From the NCBI RefSeq assembly GCF_900115825.1, contig NZ_FOXW01000005.1, positions 62,001-126,000 on the forward strand: 64,000 nt of DNA, given 5' to 3'. This DNA is from Desemzia incerta. Its GTDB lineage: Bacteria; Bacillota; Bacilli; Lactobacillales; Carnobacteriaceae. Within the stretch, counting starts at the first letter, position 1. Every line of letters begins with the position of its first letter. Under the pieces are notes generated by a model. It had not been told where the DNA came from. It did not search any database and worked only from the letters and a program-made list of their open reading frames with translations. Shown piece by piece: positions 27,955 to 37,306 of this stretch. The position numbers were made by a program, and so were the translations under genes.

Positions 27955-28680
27955 ATGAAAAAAGTACTCATTGTAGATGATGAACCTTCAATTATCACTT
28001 TGCTAGCTTTTAATTTGGAAAAAGAAGGGTATTCAGTTAAAACCGCTTCGGATGGGTTAGAAGGATATGAATTAGCGGCTACGAACCAATATGATTTTAT
28101 TATTTTAGACTTAATGCTTCCTTCTATGGATGGAATGGATATTTGTAAAAAATTGCGTCAAGAAAAAGTAAATACACCTATCCTGATGTTGACAGCTAAA
28201 GACGATGAGTTGGAAAAAATTATTGGGCTTGAATTAGGTGCTGATGATTATATGACAAAGCCTTTCAGTCCTCGTGAAGTATTGGCAAGAATGAAAGCTA
28301 TTATGCGTCGAATCGGCGAACCAACGGATACTGCCGAAAGTGATCACGCAAATGAAGCAGCAGATGAAGAAGAAAAAGTACAAGTAGGAGAAATCGTCAT
28401 TTACCCTCATCAGTACGAAGTTTTAGTTCGTGGTGATTCGATTGAATTGACTCCTAAAGAGTTTGAGCTGTTGTTGTATATGACGAAAAGACTAAATCGT
28501 ATATTGAGCAGAGAGCAGTTGCTGAATGCGATATGGAACTTTGATTACGCGGGGGAAACGCGTATTGTTGACGTCCATATTAGTCACTTGAGAGAAAAAA
28601 TTGAAGTAGATACCAAGAATCCTGAATACATCAGAACCGTACGAGGTTTTGGATACAAATTTGAGGCGCCTAAAGTATGA
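27955..28680 (+). CDS. phoP: PhoB/PhoP-type response regulator
   Basis: 241 aa OmpR-family regulator. Receiver domain with D8-D9, phospho-acceptor D52 (IILDLMLPS) and conserved K in TKPFSPREVLARM; an acidic linker; and a winged-helix DNA-binding domain from about residue 143. The next gene is its kinase (ATGA overlap) and two pst operons follow, which supports phosphate control. The upstream repeats fit PhoP autoregulation. Confidence 0.93.
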   Translation: MKKVLIVDDEPSIITLLAFNLEKEGYSVKTASDGLEGYELAATNQYDFIILDLMLPSMDGMDICKKLRQEKVNTPILMLTAKDDELEKIIGLELGADDYMTKPFSPREVLARMKAIMRRIGEPTDTAESDHANEAADEEEKVQVGEIVIYPHQYEVLVRGDSIELTPKEFELLLYMTKRLNRILSREQLLNAIWNFDYAGETRIVDVHISHLREKIEVDTKNPEYIRTVRGFGYKFEAPKV

Positions 28681-30452
28681 AGCAACTCCATTTAAGAATT
28701 CTCAGTACCTTTGTGATTATCTTTGTTTTATTCAGCTTGGTATTTGGGTTCTTTTTGAACAATTTATTAAGTGAACACTCAAGAGACAGGCAAAGGGATG
28801 CATTGATTGAACAAGCGCGTTTAATGAGTTTCTTTTTGTCAGAAAACATGGAGGCTGATGCAAATACTTCAGAAATCATGGAGCAGGTAAATAACTTATC
28901 CATTCAATTAGACGAACGGATAACCATCATTGGAGTGGATGGAGAGGTTGCATTCGATTCTGAGACCAATGCTGAAGAACTTGAAAACCATGCTTACAGA
29001 GAAGAAGTAAAAGCCGTTCTAAACGGGGAAGCGTATGGTATAGGATCGAGAGTAAGCAGCAGTACGGGCGTAGAAGAGTATTATGTAGCTATACCATTAC
29101 TTGATCCGTCTGGAGAAATGAGCGGTGTTCTACGCTTATCTCAGCCCGTCGATACGATTACGCAATTGTATAAAGAAATCAATCAATCACTGATCATTTT
29201 TATTTTGATCGCTGTTTTGGTAGCTTCCTTTATTACCTATTTAACGACTAAACGTATTGTGCGACCGATAGAAGAAGTAATGGATGTCACGAAAGAATTG
29301 TCCGAAAAGCACTATAATGCTCGCTATTCCGGACAAGGATTCGGTGAGATTTCTAAATTAGGCTCAACAGTCAATGAGTTAGCGGAAAGCTTAGAAAATC
29401 AAATGCTGCAAATCAAACAAAATGATGAACGATTGTATGAGCTGATCAATCACTTGGTCATTGGAGTAATGTTGTTGGATAATCAACGCAATATCCAAAT
29501 GGTCAACCCTGCAATGAGTCGGATTTTAGGAGAAGATACCTCTCAGTTGTTAGGAAGTTCTTATGTGGAAGCTATTAAGAGTTATGGGCTAAGTCATATC
29601 ATTGAACGAGCCTATAGAAGAAAAAAAGCTCAAAACAATGAAATTTACTTCTACTATCCGGAAGACAAGATTGTAGATGCCAATATTGTACCGATCAACG
29701 GAAAAAACCCTGGTGAATTAAACGTTATCGTCTTACTTTACGATATTACTGAAATCAGGAGATTAGAGAAAGTCCGAACGGATTTCGTTGCAAATGCTTC
29801 TCATGAATTGAGAACGCCTGTAACTGCTTTAAAAGGTTTTGCAGAAACGTTATTGGATGGAGCCAAAGAAGATAAAGAAATACTGGAACAATTTTTAGAA
29901 ATCATGTTAAAAGAAAGCATTCGATTAGATTCTATTGTAAATGACATTTTGGAGTTGTCTCGAGTGGAACAAAAACAAGTTCCATTGAAATCAGAAGATG
30001 TGAGAGTGAAAGATGCAGTAGAATCAACATTCAAATTAGTAAGGCAAAAAGCTGAAAGCAAACATATGGAGCTCATCGTTATAGAAGAAGACGAGATGAC
30101 GATTCAAACGGATCTTAACCGATTGAAACAAGTTCTGGCTAATTTGATCAATAATGCGATCGTCTACACGCAAGAAAATGGTAAAGTCACAGTCAAGATT
30201 TATAGAGAACATGAATTTGCAGTTATTGAAGTAAAAGATAATGGGATTGGTATTCCTGAGGACGAGCAAGACCGGATCTTCGAGCGTTTCTACCGAGTGG
30301 ATAAAGCAAGAAGCCGCAACTCAGGTGGAACAGGGTTAGGATTGTCTATTGTAAAATATTTAGTCGAAAATTTACACGGGACGATTTCAGTATCCAGCAA
30401 ATTAGGGTTGGGAACAACTTTTACTGTGAAATTGCCTTCACAGTTAATTTAA
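28677..30452 (+). CDS. phoR: phosphate regulon sensor histidine kinase
   Basis: 591 aa. Membrane helix 1 (about 8-28), an extracytoplasmic sensor region (about 30-165), helix 2 (about 168-188), HAMP, a PAS domain (about 250-350), HisKA with phospho-accepting H376 (ASHELRTPVTALKGF), and a HATPase with N box NLINNAIVYT and G boxes DNGIGIPED and GGTGLGLSIVK. The start overlaps the phoP stop by ATGA. Expected to sense low phosphate through the Pst/PhoU system and phosphorylate PhoP. A WalK-like alternative is excluded mainly by the pst neighbours. Confidence 0.92.
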   Translation: MKQLHLRILSTFVIIFVLFSLVFGFFLNNLLSEHSRDRQRDALIEQARLMSFFLSENMEADANTSEIMEQVNNLSIQLDERITIIGVDGEVAFDSETNAEELENHAYREEVKAVLNGEAYGIGSRVSSSTGVEEYYVAIPLLDPSGEMSGVLRLSQPVDTITQLYKEINQSLIIFILIAVLVASFITYLTTKRIVRPIEEVMDVTKELSEKHYNARYSGQGFGEISKLGSTVNELAESLENQMLQIKQNDERLYELINHLVIGVMLLDNQRNIQMVNPAMSRILGEDTSQLLGSSYVEAIKSYGLSHIIERAYRRKKAQNNEIYFYYPEDKIVDANIVPINGKNPGELNVIVLLYDITEIRRLEKVRTDFVANASHELRTPVTALKGFAETLLDGAKEDKEILEQFLEIMLKESIRLDSIVNDILELSRVEQKQVPLKSEDVRVKDAVESTFKLVRQKAESKHMELIVIEEDEMTIQTDLNRLKQVLANLINNAIVYTQENGKVTVKIYREHEFAVIEVKDNGIGIPEDEQDRIFERFYRVDKARSRNSGGTGLGLSIVKYLVENLHGTISVSSKLGLGTTFTVKLPSQLI

Positions 30453-30472
30453 AGAATGAAAAATGTATCAAC

Positions 30473-30526
30473 AACATCTTTTTACCTATAGGTAGTTATT
30501 CCTATAGGTGAAAGGGTGTTTTTTTG
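30473..30526 (+). terminator. hairpin terminator after phoR
   Basis: 20-bp stem around ACCTATAGG/CCTATAGGT with three G-U pairs, then a seven-T run. Confidence 0.85.
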
Positions 30527-30668
30527 TTTATGAGCGAATAGTTGACTGTAAAGGACAAGTTGGAGGATAAAAGTATACAGACATCATCTGGAAGAAATGA
30601 CGATAGCAATGTCTTGTTTAATATTTTAGGACGTTCATATACTAAGCATTTACCTTAAATTAATAAAA

Positions 30669-30731
30669 TTTACATAGCTTAGACGAAAGATTACATAAAG
30701 TCGATTAAAAATTAATATTCAGAGTTTAACA
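30669..30731 (+). promoter_or_regulatory. PhoP-box-like repeats upstream of pstS1
   Basis: TTTACA (30669), ATTACA (30690, two helical turns later) and TTAACA (30726) match the TTHAYA PhoP hexamer on the coding strand. No strong -35 is present, as expected for an activated promoter. Confidence 0.6.
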
Positions 30732-30789
30732 TAGGGTTTGTGGACGAGCGGATGTGGTCCAAAAAAACCAAACAAAAGGATGGGGAAAA

Positions 30790-31704
30790 ATGGATTTCAA
30801 AAAAATATCTAAGTACATGTTAACAACTGGAGCAGCATTATTATTAGCGGCTTGTGGCGGCGGAGAATCAGGAGCTGAGAATCAAGACGGAGAAACAGCA
30901 AGTGGAGGCAGTTTTGATACATCGCAAACAATCAACGTCATCACTCGTGAAGACGGTTCAGGTACAAGAGGCGCATTTACAGAAATCACCGGTGTTTTAG
31001 TAGAAGATGGAGAGACTGAGTCAGACAACACTTATGCTGGAGCGACTATTCAAAACAGTACTAACGGGGTAATGACCACTGTATCAGGCGACCCTACATC
31101 TATTGGGTATATTTCATTGGGTTCTCTTAATGACACTGTAAAAGCATTGAATATTGGTGGAATCGAACCATCTACTGAAACTGTTCAAGATGGATCCTAT
31201 GAAATTGCGCGACCATTCAATATTGCATATAAAGATGAATTGAGTGAAGTAGCTCAAGACTTCTGGACATTTGTCATGAGTGCTGAGGGACAAGAATTGG
31301 TTGTTGGAGAAGGATATGTGGAAGCTGTAACAGATGCGCCTGCATACGAAGCAGCTGAAGGACTTTCTGGAAATGTCAGTGTGGTAGGATCTACTTCTGT
31401 AACACCGGTCATGGAAGTACTTGCTGAAGAATACTCGAACTTGAATCCAGATGTAACAATCGACATCACTTCAAATGGGTCATCTGCTGGTATGACAGCT
31501 GCAATGGATGGATCAGCTGATATTGGTATGGCTTCTCGTGAATTGAAGGAAGAAGAATTAGCTGAACTAACCTCTGAGCCGCTTGCAATCGATGGAATCG
31601 TAGTAATCGTTCATCCAGACAACACAGTTGAAGATTTGACTATGGAGCAAGTAAGACAGATTTATACAGGAGAAGTGACAACTTGGGCAGATGTCGCTGA
31701 ATAA
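30790..31704 (+). CDS. pstS: phosphate ABC transporter substrate-binding lipoprotein, circularly permuted PstS
   Basis: 304 aa. Lipobox LAAC (Cys22). The normal PstS domain order is swapped: the segment TREDGSGTR (52-60) through NGSYEIARPF and SAEGQ, which is the second half of ordinary PstS, comes first. The usual first half, with GSTSVTP (200-206), NGSSAGMTAAMDGSADIGM and IYTGEVTTWADV, comes last. Both halves are complete, so the fold should be intact. ATG 30790 is used because of the GGATGGGG site upstream. Binds phosphate outside the membrane for PstCAB. A stem-loop separates it from pstC. Confidence 0.9.
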   Translation: MDFKKISKYMLTTGAALLLAACGGGESGAENQDGETASGGSFDTSQTINVITREDGSGTRGAFTEITGVLVEDGETESDNTYAGATIQNSTNGVMTTVSGDPTSIGYISLGSLNDTVKALNIGGIEPSTETVQDGSYEIARPFNIAYKDELSEVAQDFWTFVMSAEGQELVVGEGYVEAVTDAPAYEAAEGLSGNVSVVGSTSVTPVMEVLAEEYSNLNPDVTIDITSNGSSAGMTAAMDGSADIGMASRELKEEELAELTSEPLAIDGIVVIVHPDNTVEDLTMEQVRQIYTGEVTTWADVAE

Positions 31705-31750
31705 TTGAAACATCGCATAACAAACAGCACATAATTTTACAGTCAATGCT

Positions 31751-31784
31751 ACAAGCCCGCCTTAGCAATGTGAAGCGGGCTTGT
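31751..31784 (+). promoter_or_regulatory. stem-loop between pstS1 and pstC1
   Basis: ACAAGCCCGC (31751-31760) pairs perfectly with GCGGGCTTGT (31775-31784), without a T-run. It is likely an mRNA-stabilising or partial termination structure that keeps pstS mRNA above pstCAB. Confidence 0.7.
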
Positions 31785-31898
31785 AATTAGTTATACGGGG
31801 TAAAATAAATCAGGTAAAATTTTACAATTATCCATAAGTATAGTTGGTGAAACTATGTTTATGAATGATTTACTCTATTACACAAAGGAGAAAATCTT

Positions 31899-32762
31899 AT
31901 GAAAGCAAAAAAAGTAGAAGGATTTATGCAAGGTGTGTTTTTAATTTCTGCCTTGCTGTCGGTCTTGTCTATTATTCTTATTATCATTTTTATGTTTGCG
32001 GGCGGCGTCCCTTTTATGTTGGAATACGGAATAGCAGACTTTTTGTTTGGAGATCGCTGGTCACCTTCTAATACACCGGCATCATTTGGTATTTTGCCGA
32101 TGATCTTAGGATCTATCTTTGTCACTCTTGGAGCCATTGTCATAGGAGTTCCGATTGGGATATTGACAGCAGTTTTTATGGCGGAGTTTTGCCCGCCAAA
32201 ATTGCACAGATGGTTAAAACCAGCAGTGAATTTGATGGCAGCTATCCCTTCAATTGTCTATGGCTTTTTCGCTTTACAATTGATCGTTCCCATTATGAGG
32301 AATTTTTCTGGAGGAACGGGAATGAATATGCTGACAGCTATGATTTTATTAGGCGTCATGATTTTACCAACGGTTATCGGTCTTTCGGAATCCAGCTTGC
32401 GTTCAGTACCTAGATCGTATTACACCGGAAGCATGGCACTAGGTGCGACGCATGAGCGTACTGTTATGAAAGTCATCATGCCGGCTGCAAAATCGGGGAT
32501 TATTTCTTCTATTATATTAGGAGTAGGACGAGCAATAGGAGAGACGATGGCGGTCGTTTTGATTGCTGGAAACCAACCGATCATTCCTCAAAGCATCACT
32601 AGTGGAGTACGTACCTTGACAACTAATATTGTCTTAGAAATGGCCTATGCTGCAGGTGAGCATAGAGAAGCTTTGATTGCTACAGGTGTCGTACTTTTCG
32701 TGTTTATTTTGATCATAAACGGTGTGTTTATGTTCATCAAACGAAAGGAGTCTAGAGCATGA
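31899..32762 (+). CDS. pstC: phosphate ABC transporter permease PstC (operon 1)
   Basis: 287 aa, six membrane helices. PstC landmarks are [30 protein letters not shown] and the EAA-loop ESSLRSVPRSYYTGSMALGAT, which contacts PstB. ATG 31899 with AAAGGAG upstream. It overlaps pstA1 by ATGA. Forms the membrane channel with PstA. Confidence 0.95.
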   Translation: MKAKKVEGFMQGVFLISALLSVLSIILIIIFMFAGGVPFMLEYGIADFLFGDRWSPSNTPASFGILPMILGSIFVTLGAIVIGVPIGILTAVFMAEFCPPKLHRWLKPAVNLMAAIPSIVYGFFALQLIVPIMRNFSGGTGMNMLTAMILLGVMILPTVIGLSESSLRSVPRSYYTGSMALGATHERTVMKVIMPAAKSGIISSIILGVGRAIGETMAVVLIAGNQPIIPQSITSGVRTLTTNIVLEMAYAAGEHREALIATGVVLFVFILIINGVFMFIKRKESRA

Positions 32763-33574
32763 GCAGTAAACTGATCAGAGGGCTTGTTTATTTGTCAGCA
32801 GCATTAACCTTTACTTCATTAGTGTTCATTTTGCTGTACATTTTCGCAAATGGGCTTCCTCACTTGAATTCGGATATTCTTTCGTGGAACTTTACAACGG
32901 ATAACCAATCATTGATTCCATCACTGATTACGACATTTATTGTATTAGGGTTGACGTTATTGATTGCAACTCCTATTGGCGTGTTTACAGGTTTTTATCT
33001 AGTAGAATATGCTAAAAAAGGAAATAAAGTCGTGGGAATCATAAGAATGGCGACAGATACGTTAGCTGCTATTCCTTCTATTGTTTATGGATTATTCGGA
33101 ATGCTGTTCTTTGTTACTTTTTTAGGGTTCCAATACAGTGTAGCAGCAGGGGTTCTGACTTCCGTGATCATGGTTTTACCATTGATTATTCGGTCGACAG
33201 AAGAAGCCTTGATGGCGGTTAACGATTCGCTGCGTGAAGCTAGTTTTGGTTTAGGAGCAGGAAAATTAAGAACGATATTTAAAGTCGTTTTGCCAGTTGC
33301 TATGCCTGGGATACTCTCAGGAGTGATTTTAGCAAGCGGCAGAATCATCGGAGAGACTGCTGCTTTGATGTACACATTAGGAACTTCTTCTAATTTGCCT
33401 AGTGGGCTGTTCTCATCAGGAAGAACATTAGCTTTACACATGTACGTTTTATCTAATGAAGGAATACATGTCAATCAATCTTTTGCTACAGGTGTAGTGT
33501 TGATCATATTTGTGCTGGTAGTCAACGGACTATCGACATTTCTTAGCAATAAGCTCGCAAAGGGGACGAAATAA
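32759..33574 (+). CDS. pstA: phosphate ABC transporter permease PstA (operon 1)
   Basis: 271 aa, six membrane helices, with [16 protein letters not shown] and the EAA-loop [21 protein letters not shown]. Begins in an ATGA overlap with pstC1 and ends one base into the pstB1 start codon (TAATG), so pstC-pstA-pstB are tightly coupled. Confidence 0.95.
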   Translation: MSSKLIRGLVYLSAALTFTSLVFILLYIFANGLPHLNSDILSWNFTTDNQSLIPSLITTFIVLGLTLLIATPIGVFTGFYLVEYAKKGNKVVGIIRMATDTLAAIPSIVYGLFGMLFFVTFLGFQYSVAAGVLTSVIMVLPLIIRSTEEALMAVNDSLREASFGLGAGKLRTIFKVVLPVAMPGILSGVILASGRIIGETAALMYTLGTSSNLPSGLFSSGRTLALHMYVLSNEGIHVNQSFATGVVLIIFVLVVNGLSTFLSNKLAKGTK

Positions 33575-34326
33575 TGAGTAAAATCAGTATAAAAGATATG
33601 GATCTATGGTATGGAGATTTTCAAGCGTTGCACGGAGTAAGTCTGGAGATTCCAAAAAACCAAATTACAGCATTTATTGGACCGTCAGGATGCGGAAAAT
33701 CGACATTGATCAAGAGTTTGAATCGAATGAACGATTTAGTAGAAGGTTGTCGTATAGAAGGCGACATTATGCTGGATGGAAAAGATATTTACAAAAGTAC
33801 TATGAATGTAAACTCATTGCGTAAAAATGTTGGCATGGTGTTTCAACAACCCAATCCTTTTCCAATGAGCATTTACAATAATATTGCGTATGGTCCAAGG
33901 ACACATGGGATTACGGATAAAAAACAACTAGATGAAATTGTAGAAAAAAGCTTACGCGGAGCAGCGATATGGGAAGAAGTTAAAGACGACTTGAATAAAA
34001 ACGCATTGTCTATTTCTGGTGGTCAGCAACAACGAATTTGTATTGCAAGAGCGTTAGCTGTTCAACCAGAAGTCCTTTTAATGGATGAACCTACAAGTGC
34101 TTTGGACCCGATTTCGACAGCTAAAATTGAAGAATTGGTCACAGAGCTGAAAGAGAAGTATACTATAGTTATGGTTACCCATAATATGCAGCAAGCTTCT
34201 CGTGTTTCTGACCAGACGGCATTCTTTTTTAATGGTCGAATCATTGAGTCTGGAGACACTAGAGACATGTTTACCAATCCCACAAAAAAACAAACGGAAG
34301 ATTACATTTCTGGTCGCTTTGGGTAA
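33574..34326 (+). CDS. pstB: phosphate ABC transporter ATPase PstB (operon 1)
   Basis: 250 aa. Walker [11 protein letters not shown]-loop [20 protein letters not shown] (a PstB hallmark), signature [17 protein letters not shown], Walker [14 protein letters not shown], and a C-terminus ending EDYISGRFG as in PstB proteins. It follows pstA1 with overlapping stop and start. phoU1 lies 117 nt downstream. Confidence 0.97.
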   Translation: MSKISIKDMDLWYGDFQALHGVSLEIPKNQITAFIGPSGCGKSTLIKSLNRMNDLVEGCRIEGDIMLDGKDIYKSTMNVNSLRKNVGMVFQQPNPFPMSIYNNIAYGPRTHGITDKKQLDEIVEKSLRGAAIWEEVKDDLNKNALSISGGQQQRICIARALAVQPEVLLMDEPTSALDPISTAKIEELVTELKEKYTIVMVTHNMQQASRVSDQTAFFFNGRIIESGDTRDMFTNPTKKQTEDYISGRFG

Positions 34327-34443
34327 GCGATAAAAATGAGCGAACGGTATACGGTAGAAAGTCTCATTTAAAAATGTGGGCAATAATGGTAAAATGGAGT
34401 TTAAGGAATTAAGAGAAAATATGAAACAGAAAGAGGTTCTTCA

Positions 34444-35115
34444 ATGAGACAAAATTTTGAAGAGGAATTAAATGATTTACATGTGCATTTTTCAGAAATG
34501 GGAATGATGGTTAGTGAGGCAGTTTATAAATCTGTAAAAGCTTTTATCAATCACGACAAAGAATTAGCTCATAATGTGATCGAAAACGATGTGGCGATCA
34601 ATAACCGGGAAGCAGAGTTGGAAAAAAAATGTTTTGAATTGATCGCTTTACAACAACCAGTAACCAGCGATCTAAGAAAAATCATTACAGTTATGAAGGC
34701 TTGTGCTGATTTAGAACGTATGGGAGATCATGCGGTAAGTATCTCTAAATCAACGATTCGAGTAAAAGGCAATAAACGCGATCCAAAAATAGAAGCGGAA
34801 ATCGCAGACCTTTCTGAAATCGTTAAGAAGAGAGTAGAAGAAGTGTTGGAAGCTTACCTGCAGTATGATGTAACTAAAGCTAGAGAGATCGCACTAAAGG
34901 ATAATCAAATTGATGAGGCTGCACATTCAATCACAGAAAAAGCAATTGAAGATATGAAACGCAGTTCTGACTTGGTCATTGGGGCTGCCGACTATATTTT
35001 AGTGGCATCTTACCTGGAAAGAATCGGAGATTATGTAACAAATATATGCGAATGGATCGTTTACCATGAAACAGGTAAAGTAGTGGAGTTGAATACTAAA
35101 AATAAGGATATCTAA
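34444..35115 (+). CDS. phoU: phosphate-specific transport regulator PhoU (operon 1)
   Basis: 223 aa, all-helical, with two PhoU repeats each carrying the metal-binding ExxxD-type motif (TVMKACADLERMGDHAVSI and YLERIGDYVTNICEWI). PhoU links Pst transport state to PhoR and limits phosphate uptake. Start ATG 34444 with AGAGG upstream. Last gene of the first pst operon, closed by a strong terminator. Confidence 0.95.
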   Translation: MRQNFEEELNDLHVHFSEMGMMVSEAVYKSVKAFINHDKELAHNVIENDVAINNREAELEKKCFELIALQQPVTSDLRKIITVMKACADLERMGDHAVSISKSTIRVKGNKRDPKIEAEIADLSEIVKKRVEEVLEAYLQYDVTKAREIALKDNQIDEAAHSITEKAIEDMKRSSDLVIGAADYILVASYLERIGDYVTNICEWIVYHETGKVVELNTKNKDI

Positions 35116-35207
35116 GAATTCTATGAAAAAGAAGTGTTAGTTATCTAAATATTGGCAAAAAGTACCAAATTTTTCACTATTTAAATGAATCGTTATAAGG
35201 CAAAACG

Positions 35208-35244
35208 AAAAACGTTGAAACTAATAGAGTTTCAACGTTTTTTT
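35208..35244 (+). terminator. hairpin terminator after phoU1
   Basis: 15-bp stem AAAAACGTTGAAACT with its complement, 5-nt loop, T-run. It separates the two pst operons. Confidence 0.9.
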
Positions 35245-35269
35245 GTCGAACAGATACCAGATGAAAAGG

Positions 35270-35324
35270 TTTACAGTTAATCGTCTTTACATAAAATTTA
35301 CAATAATGCTGTATAAGATTTACA
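35270..35324 (+). promoter_or_regulatory. PhoP-box array upstream of pstS2
   Basis: Four exact TTTACA hexamers at 35270, 35286, 35297 and 35319. The last three are in 11-bp register (11 and 22 bp apart). This is the direct-repeat arrangement of PhoP binding sites, on the coding strand and ending about 36 nt before the -10. Confidence 0.75.
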
Positions 35325-35359
35325 AAGTATCGGTATTATGGTTTTGAGTTAAATTTATG

Positions 35360-35365
35360 TATAAT
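35360..35365 (+). promoter_or_regulatory. -10 element of the pst2 promoter
   Basis: Perfect TATAAT with no recognisable -35, consistent with PhoP-dependent activation. A 7-bp inverted repeat ATTTACA/TGTAAAT (35366-35388) covers the expected transcription start. Confidence 0.6.
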
Positions 35366-35414
35366 ATTTACATAGTCAGTTTGTAAATAACTGTCATCTC
35401 ATAGGAGGTACATG

Positions 35415-36287
35415 ATGAAATTTAAAAAGTTCCGAGCACTTTTAGTGGTCATGGCTAGTTTAGTATTAACAGCCTGTGGTGAAGTAGTGGATGAAGAGTC
35501 TATAACAGCAGTTGGTTCATCAGCTTTACAACCTTTAGTAGAAGCAGCCGGAGAACAATACAGTGCAGAAAATTTAGGGAAATTTATTAATGTTCAAGGT
35601 GGAGGAAGCGGTACTGGTTTAAGCCAAATTGCTGCTGGAGCAGTAGATATAGGAAACTCCGATATTTTTGCCGAGGAAAGTGATGGAATCGATGCGTCTA
35701 AATTAGTCGATCACCGCGTCGCGGTAGTTGGAATCACACCGATCGTTACACCCGGTACTGGAGTGACAAACGTTACTCTTGAAGAATTACAAGGTATTTT
35801 TACTGGTGAAATCACCAATTGGAAAGAATTGGGCGGTAAAGATCTGCCGATTACAGTGTTGAACCGTTCTTCAGGAAGTGGGACAAGAGCTACTTTTGAA
35901 AAATGGGTCCTTGAAGAAGGAATGAAAAGTGTCGTATCACAAGAACAAGAATCCAGTGGAACAGTTCGTCAAATCGTTGCAAATACGCCTGGAACAATCA
36001 GTTATGTAGCATTTTCATATGTCAATGATGATGTAGAAACATTGTCTATTAATGGTATCGAGCCTACTAATGAGAATGTAAACAGCAATGATTGGATCAT
36101 TTGGTCTTATGAACATATGTATACGAATGGAGAACCTACTGGATTGACAAAAGATTTTATGGATTACATGTTATCTGACGAAATCCAAGACAACTTAATA
36201 GGAGCTTTAGGATATATTCCAATCAAAAATATGGAAGTTGAAAGAGATGCAGAAGGCAATACGTCTCCTGTGGAAAATCCAGAATAG
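35415..36287 (+). CDS. pstS: phosphate ABC transporter substrate-binding lipoprotein PstS (operon 2)
   Basis: 290 aa with the normal PstS order. Lipobox LTAC, then ITAVGSSALQPLVEAAGEQY, GGGSGTGLSQIAAGAVDIG, the LQGIFTGEITNWKELGG segment, and the phosphate-binding LNRSSGSGTRATFEKW. ATG 35415 has AGGAGG 6 nt upstream; ATG 35412 is too close. Sequence similarity to the other PstS is low apart from ligand motifs, so the two operons are not a recent duplication. Confidence 0.95.
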   Translation: MKFKKFRALLVVMASLVLTACGEVVDEESITAVGSSALQPLVEAAGEQYSAENLGKFINVQGGGSGTGLSQIAAGAVDIGNSDIFAEESDGIDASKLVDHRVAVVGITPIVTPGTGVTNVTLEELQGIFTGEITNWKELGGKDLPITVLNRSSGSGTRATFEKWVLEEGMKSVVSQEQESSGTVRQIVANTPGTISYVAFSYVNDDVETLSINGIEPTNENVNSNDWIIWSYEHMYTNGEPTGLTKDFMDYMLSDEIQDNLIGALGYIPIKNMEVERDAEGNTSPVENPE

Positions 36288-36310
36288 AAGATTTATAAAG
36301 CTGTAAGTTT

Positions 36311-36349
36311 ATGAAAGAGACGACTGTCTATCTAGACAGCGTCTTTCAT
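36311..36349 (+). promoter_or_regulatory. stem-loop between pstS2 and pstC2
   Basis: ATGAAAGA...CTGTCTA pairs with TAGACAG...TCTTTCAT around a small internal loop, without a T-run. Same position and probable role as the stem-loop after pstS1. Confidence 0.65.
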
Positions 36350-36385
36350 TGTGCATAAGGTCAATGAGTACAAGGAGGTTTTCTT

Positions 36386-37306
36386 TTGGAAGAGACACAA
36401 AGCAAGTTTATGCAAAAATCAAGTAAGCGCAAAATTGAACAGTTTGGAAGAACCATTAGTTTTATTTGTATTGCGTTTATTGTATTAATCGTATTGTCTA
36501 TTTTGTATTTTGTTATCAGCAAGGGAGTTTCAACATTTACAACCGATGGGGTATCAGTTATTGATTTCTTATTCGGAGATATTTGGAGACCAGGTGAGGT
36601 AGGAGAAAACGGGGAGCCGTTGGTCGGAGCTTTGCCAATGATTTTAGGGTCTTTCTTTGTTACTTTATTATCTGCGTTATTAGCTACTCCATTTTCTATT
36701 GCAGCGGCAATTTATATGGTGGAAATCTCTCCTAAAGCAGGGAAGAAAATTCTACAACCGGTTATCGAATTGTTAGTTGGTATTCCGTCTGTTGTATACG
36801 GGTTTATTGGACTTACAGTTGTTGTACCGTTTATTCGAAGTATATTTGGCGGTACGGGATTCGGTATCTTATCTGCTACAATCGTTTTATTTGTTATGAT
36901 ATTGCCAACTGTTACGAGTATGGCTGTAGATGCTTTAAAATCCGTTCCGCGTCATTATCGTGAAGCGTCATTGGCAATGGGAGGAACACGCTGGCAAACG
37001 ATTTATAAAGTTGTTTTGCGTGCTGCTACCCCCGGTTTATTGACAGCCGTAGTATTTGGGATGGCACGTGCTTTTGGAGAAGCTTTAGCGGTTCAAATGG
37101 TTATCGGGAATGCTGCAATGGTTCCTACTGATTTGATCACTCCTGCTTCAACATTAACGAGTATTTTAACAATGAGTATGGGGAACACAGTTATGGGAAC
37201 CCTTGAAAATAATGTACTATGGTCACTAGCAACGATTCTTTTAGTGATGGCATTGTTCTTTAATATCCTAACACGTTGGATCGGTAAGAAAGGAGCAATG
37301 AAATAA
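36386..37306 (+). CDS. pstC: phosphate ABC transporter permease PstC (operon 2)
   Basis: 306 aa, six membrane helices. GALPMILGSFFVTLLSALLA and VGIPSVVYGFIGL are typical of PstC, and the EAA loop is DALKSVPRHYREASLAMGG. The start is TTG at 36386 with AAGGAGG 7 nt upstream. Its last base overlaps the pstA2 start. Confidence 0.95.
   Translation: MEETQSKFMQKSSKRKIEQFGRTISFICIAFIVLIVLSILYFVISKGVSTFTTDGVSVIDFLFGDIWRPGEVGENGEPLVGALPMILGSFFVTLLSALLATPFSIAAAIYMVEISPKAGKKILQPVIELLVGIPSVVYGFIGLTVVVPFIRSIFGGTGFGILSATIVLFVMILPTVTSMAVDALKSVPRHYREASLAMGGTRWQTIYKVVLRAATPGLLTAVVFGMARAFGEALAVQMVIGNAAMVPTDLITPASTLTSILTMSMGNTVMGTLENNVLWSLATILLVMALFFNILTRWIGKKGAMK

Larger units (their letters stand above)
30453..30789. 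other. intergenic region phoR-pstS1
   Basis: 337 nt without a gene. It contains the phoR terminator (30473-30526) and the pst1 promoter region with PhoP-box-like hexamers (30669-30731). The stretch 30527-30665 shows nothing recognisable. Confidence 0.6.

Noticed and set aside
30790-31704. pstS1 as a truncated or frameshifted gene
   Set aside because: The reading frame is intact from a good ribosome binding site to the stop, and both ligand-binding halves are present in swapped order, which fits a circular permutation better than damage.
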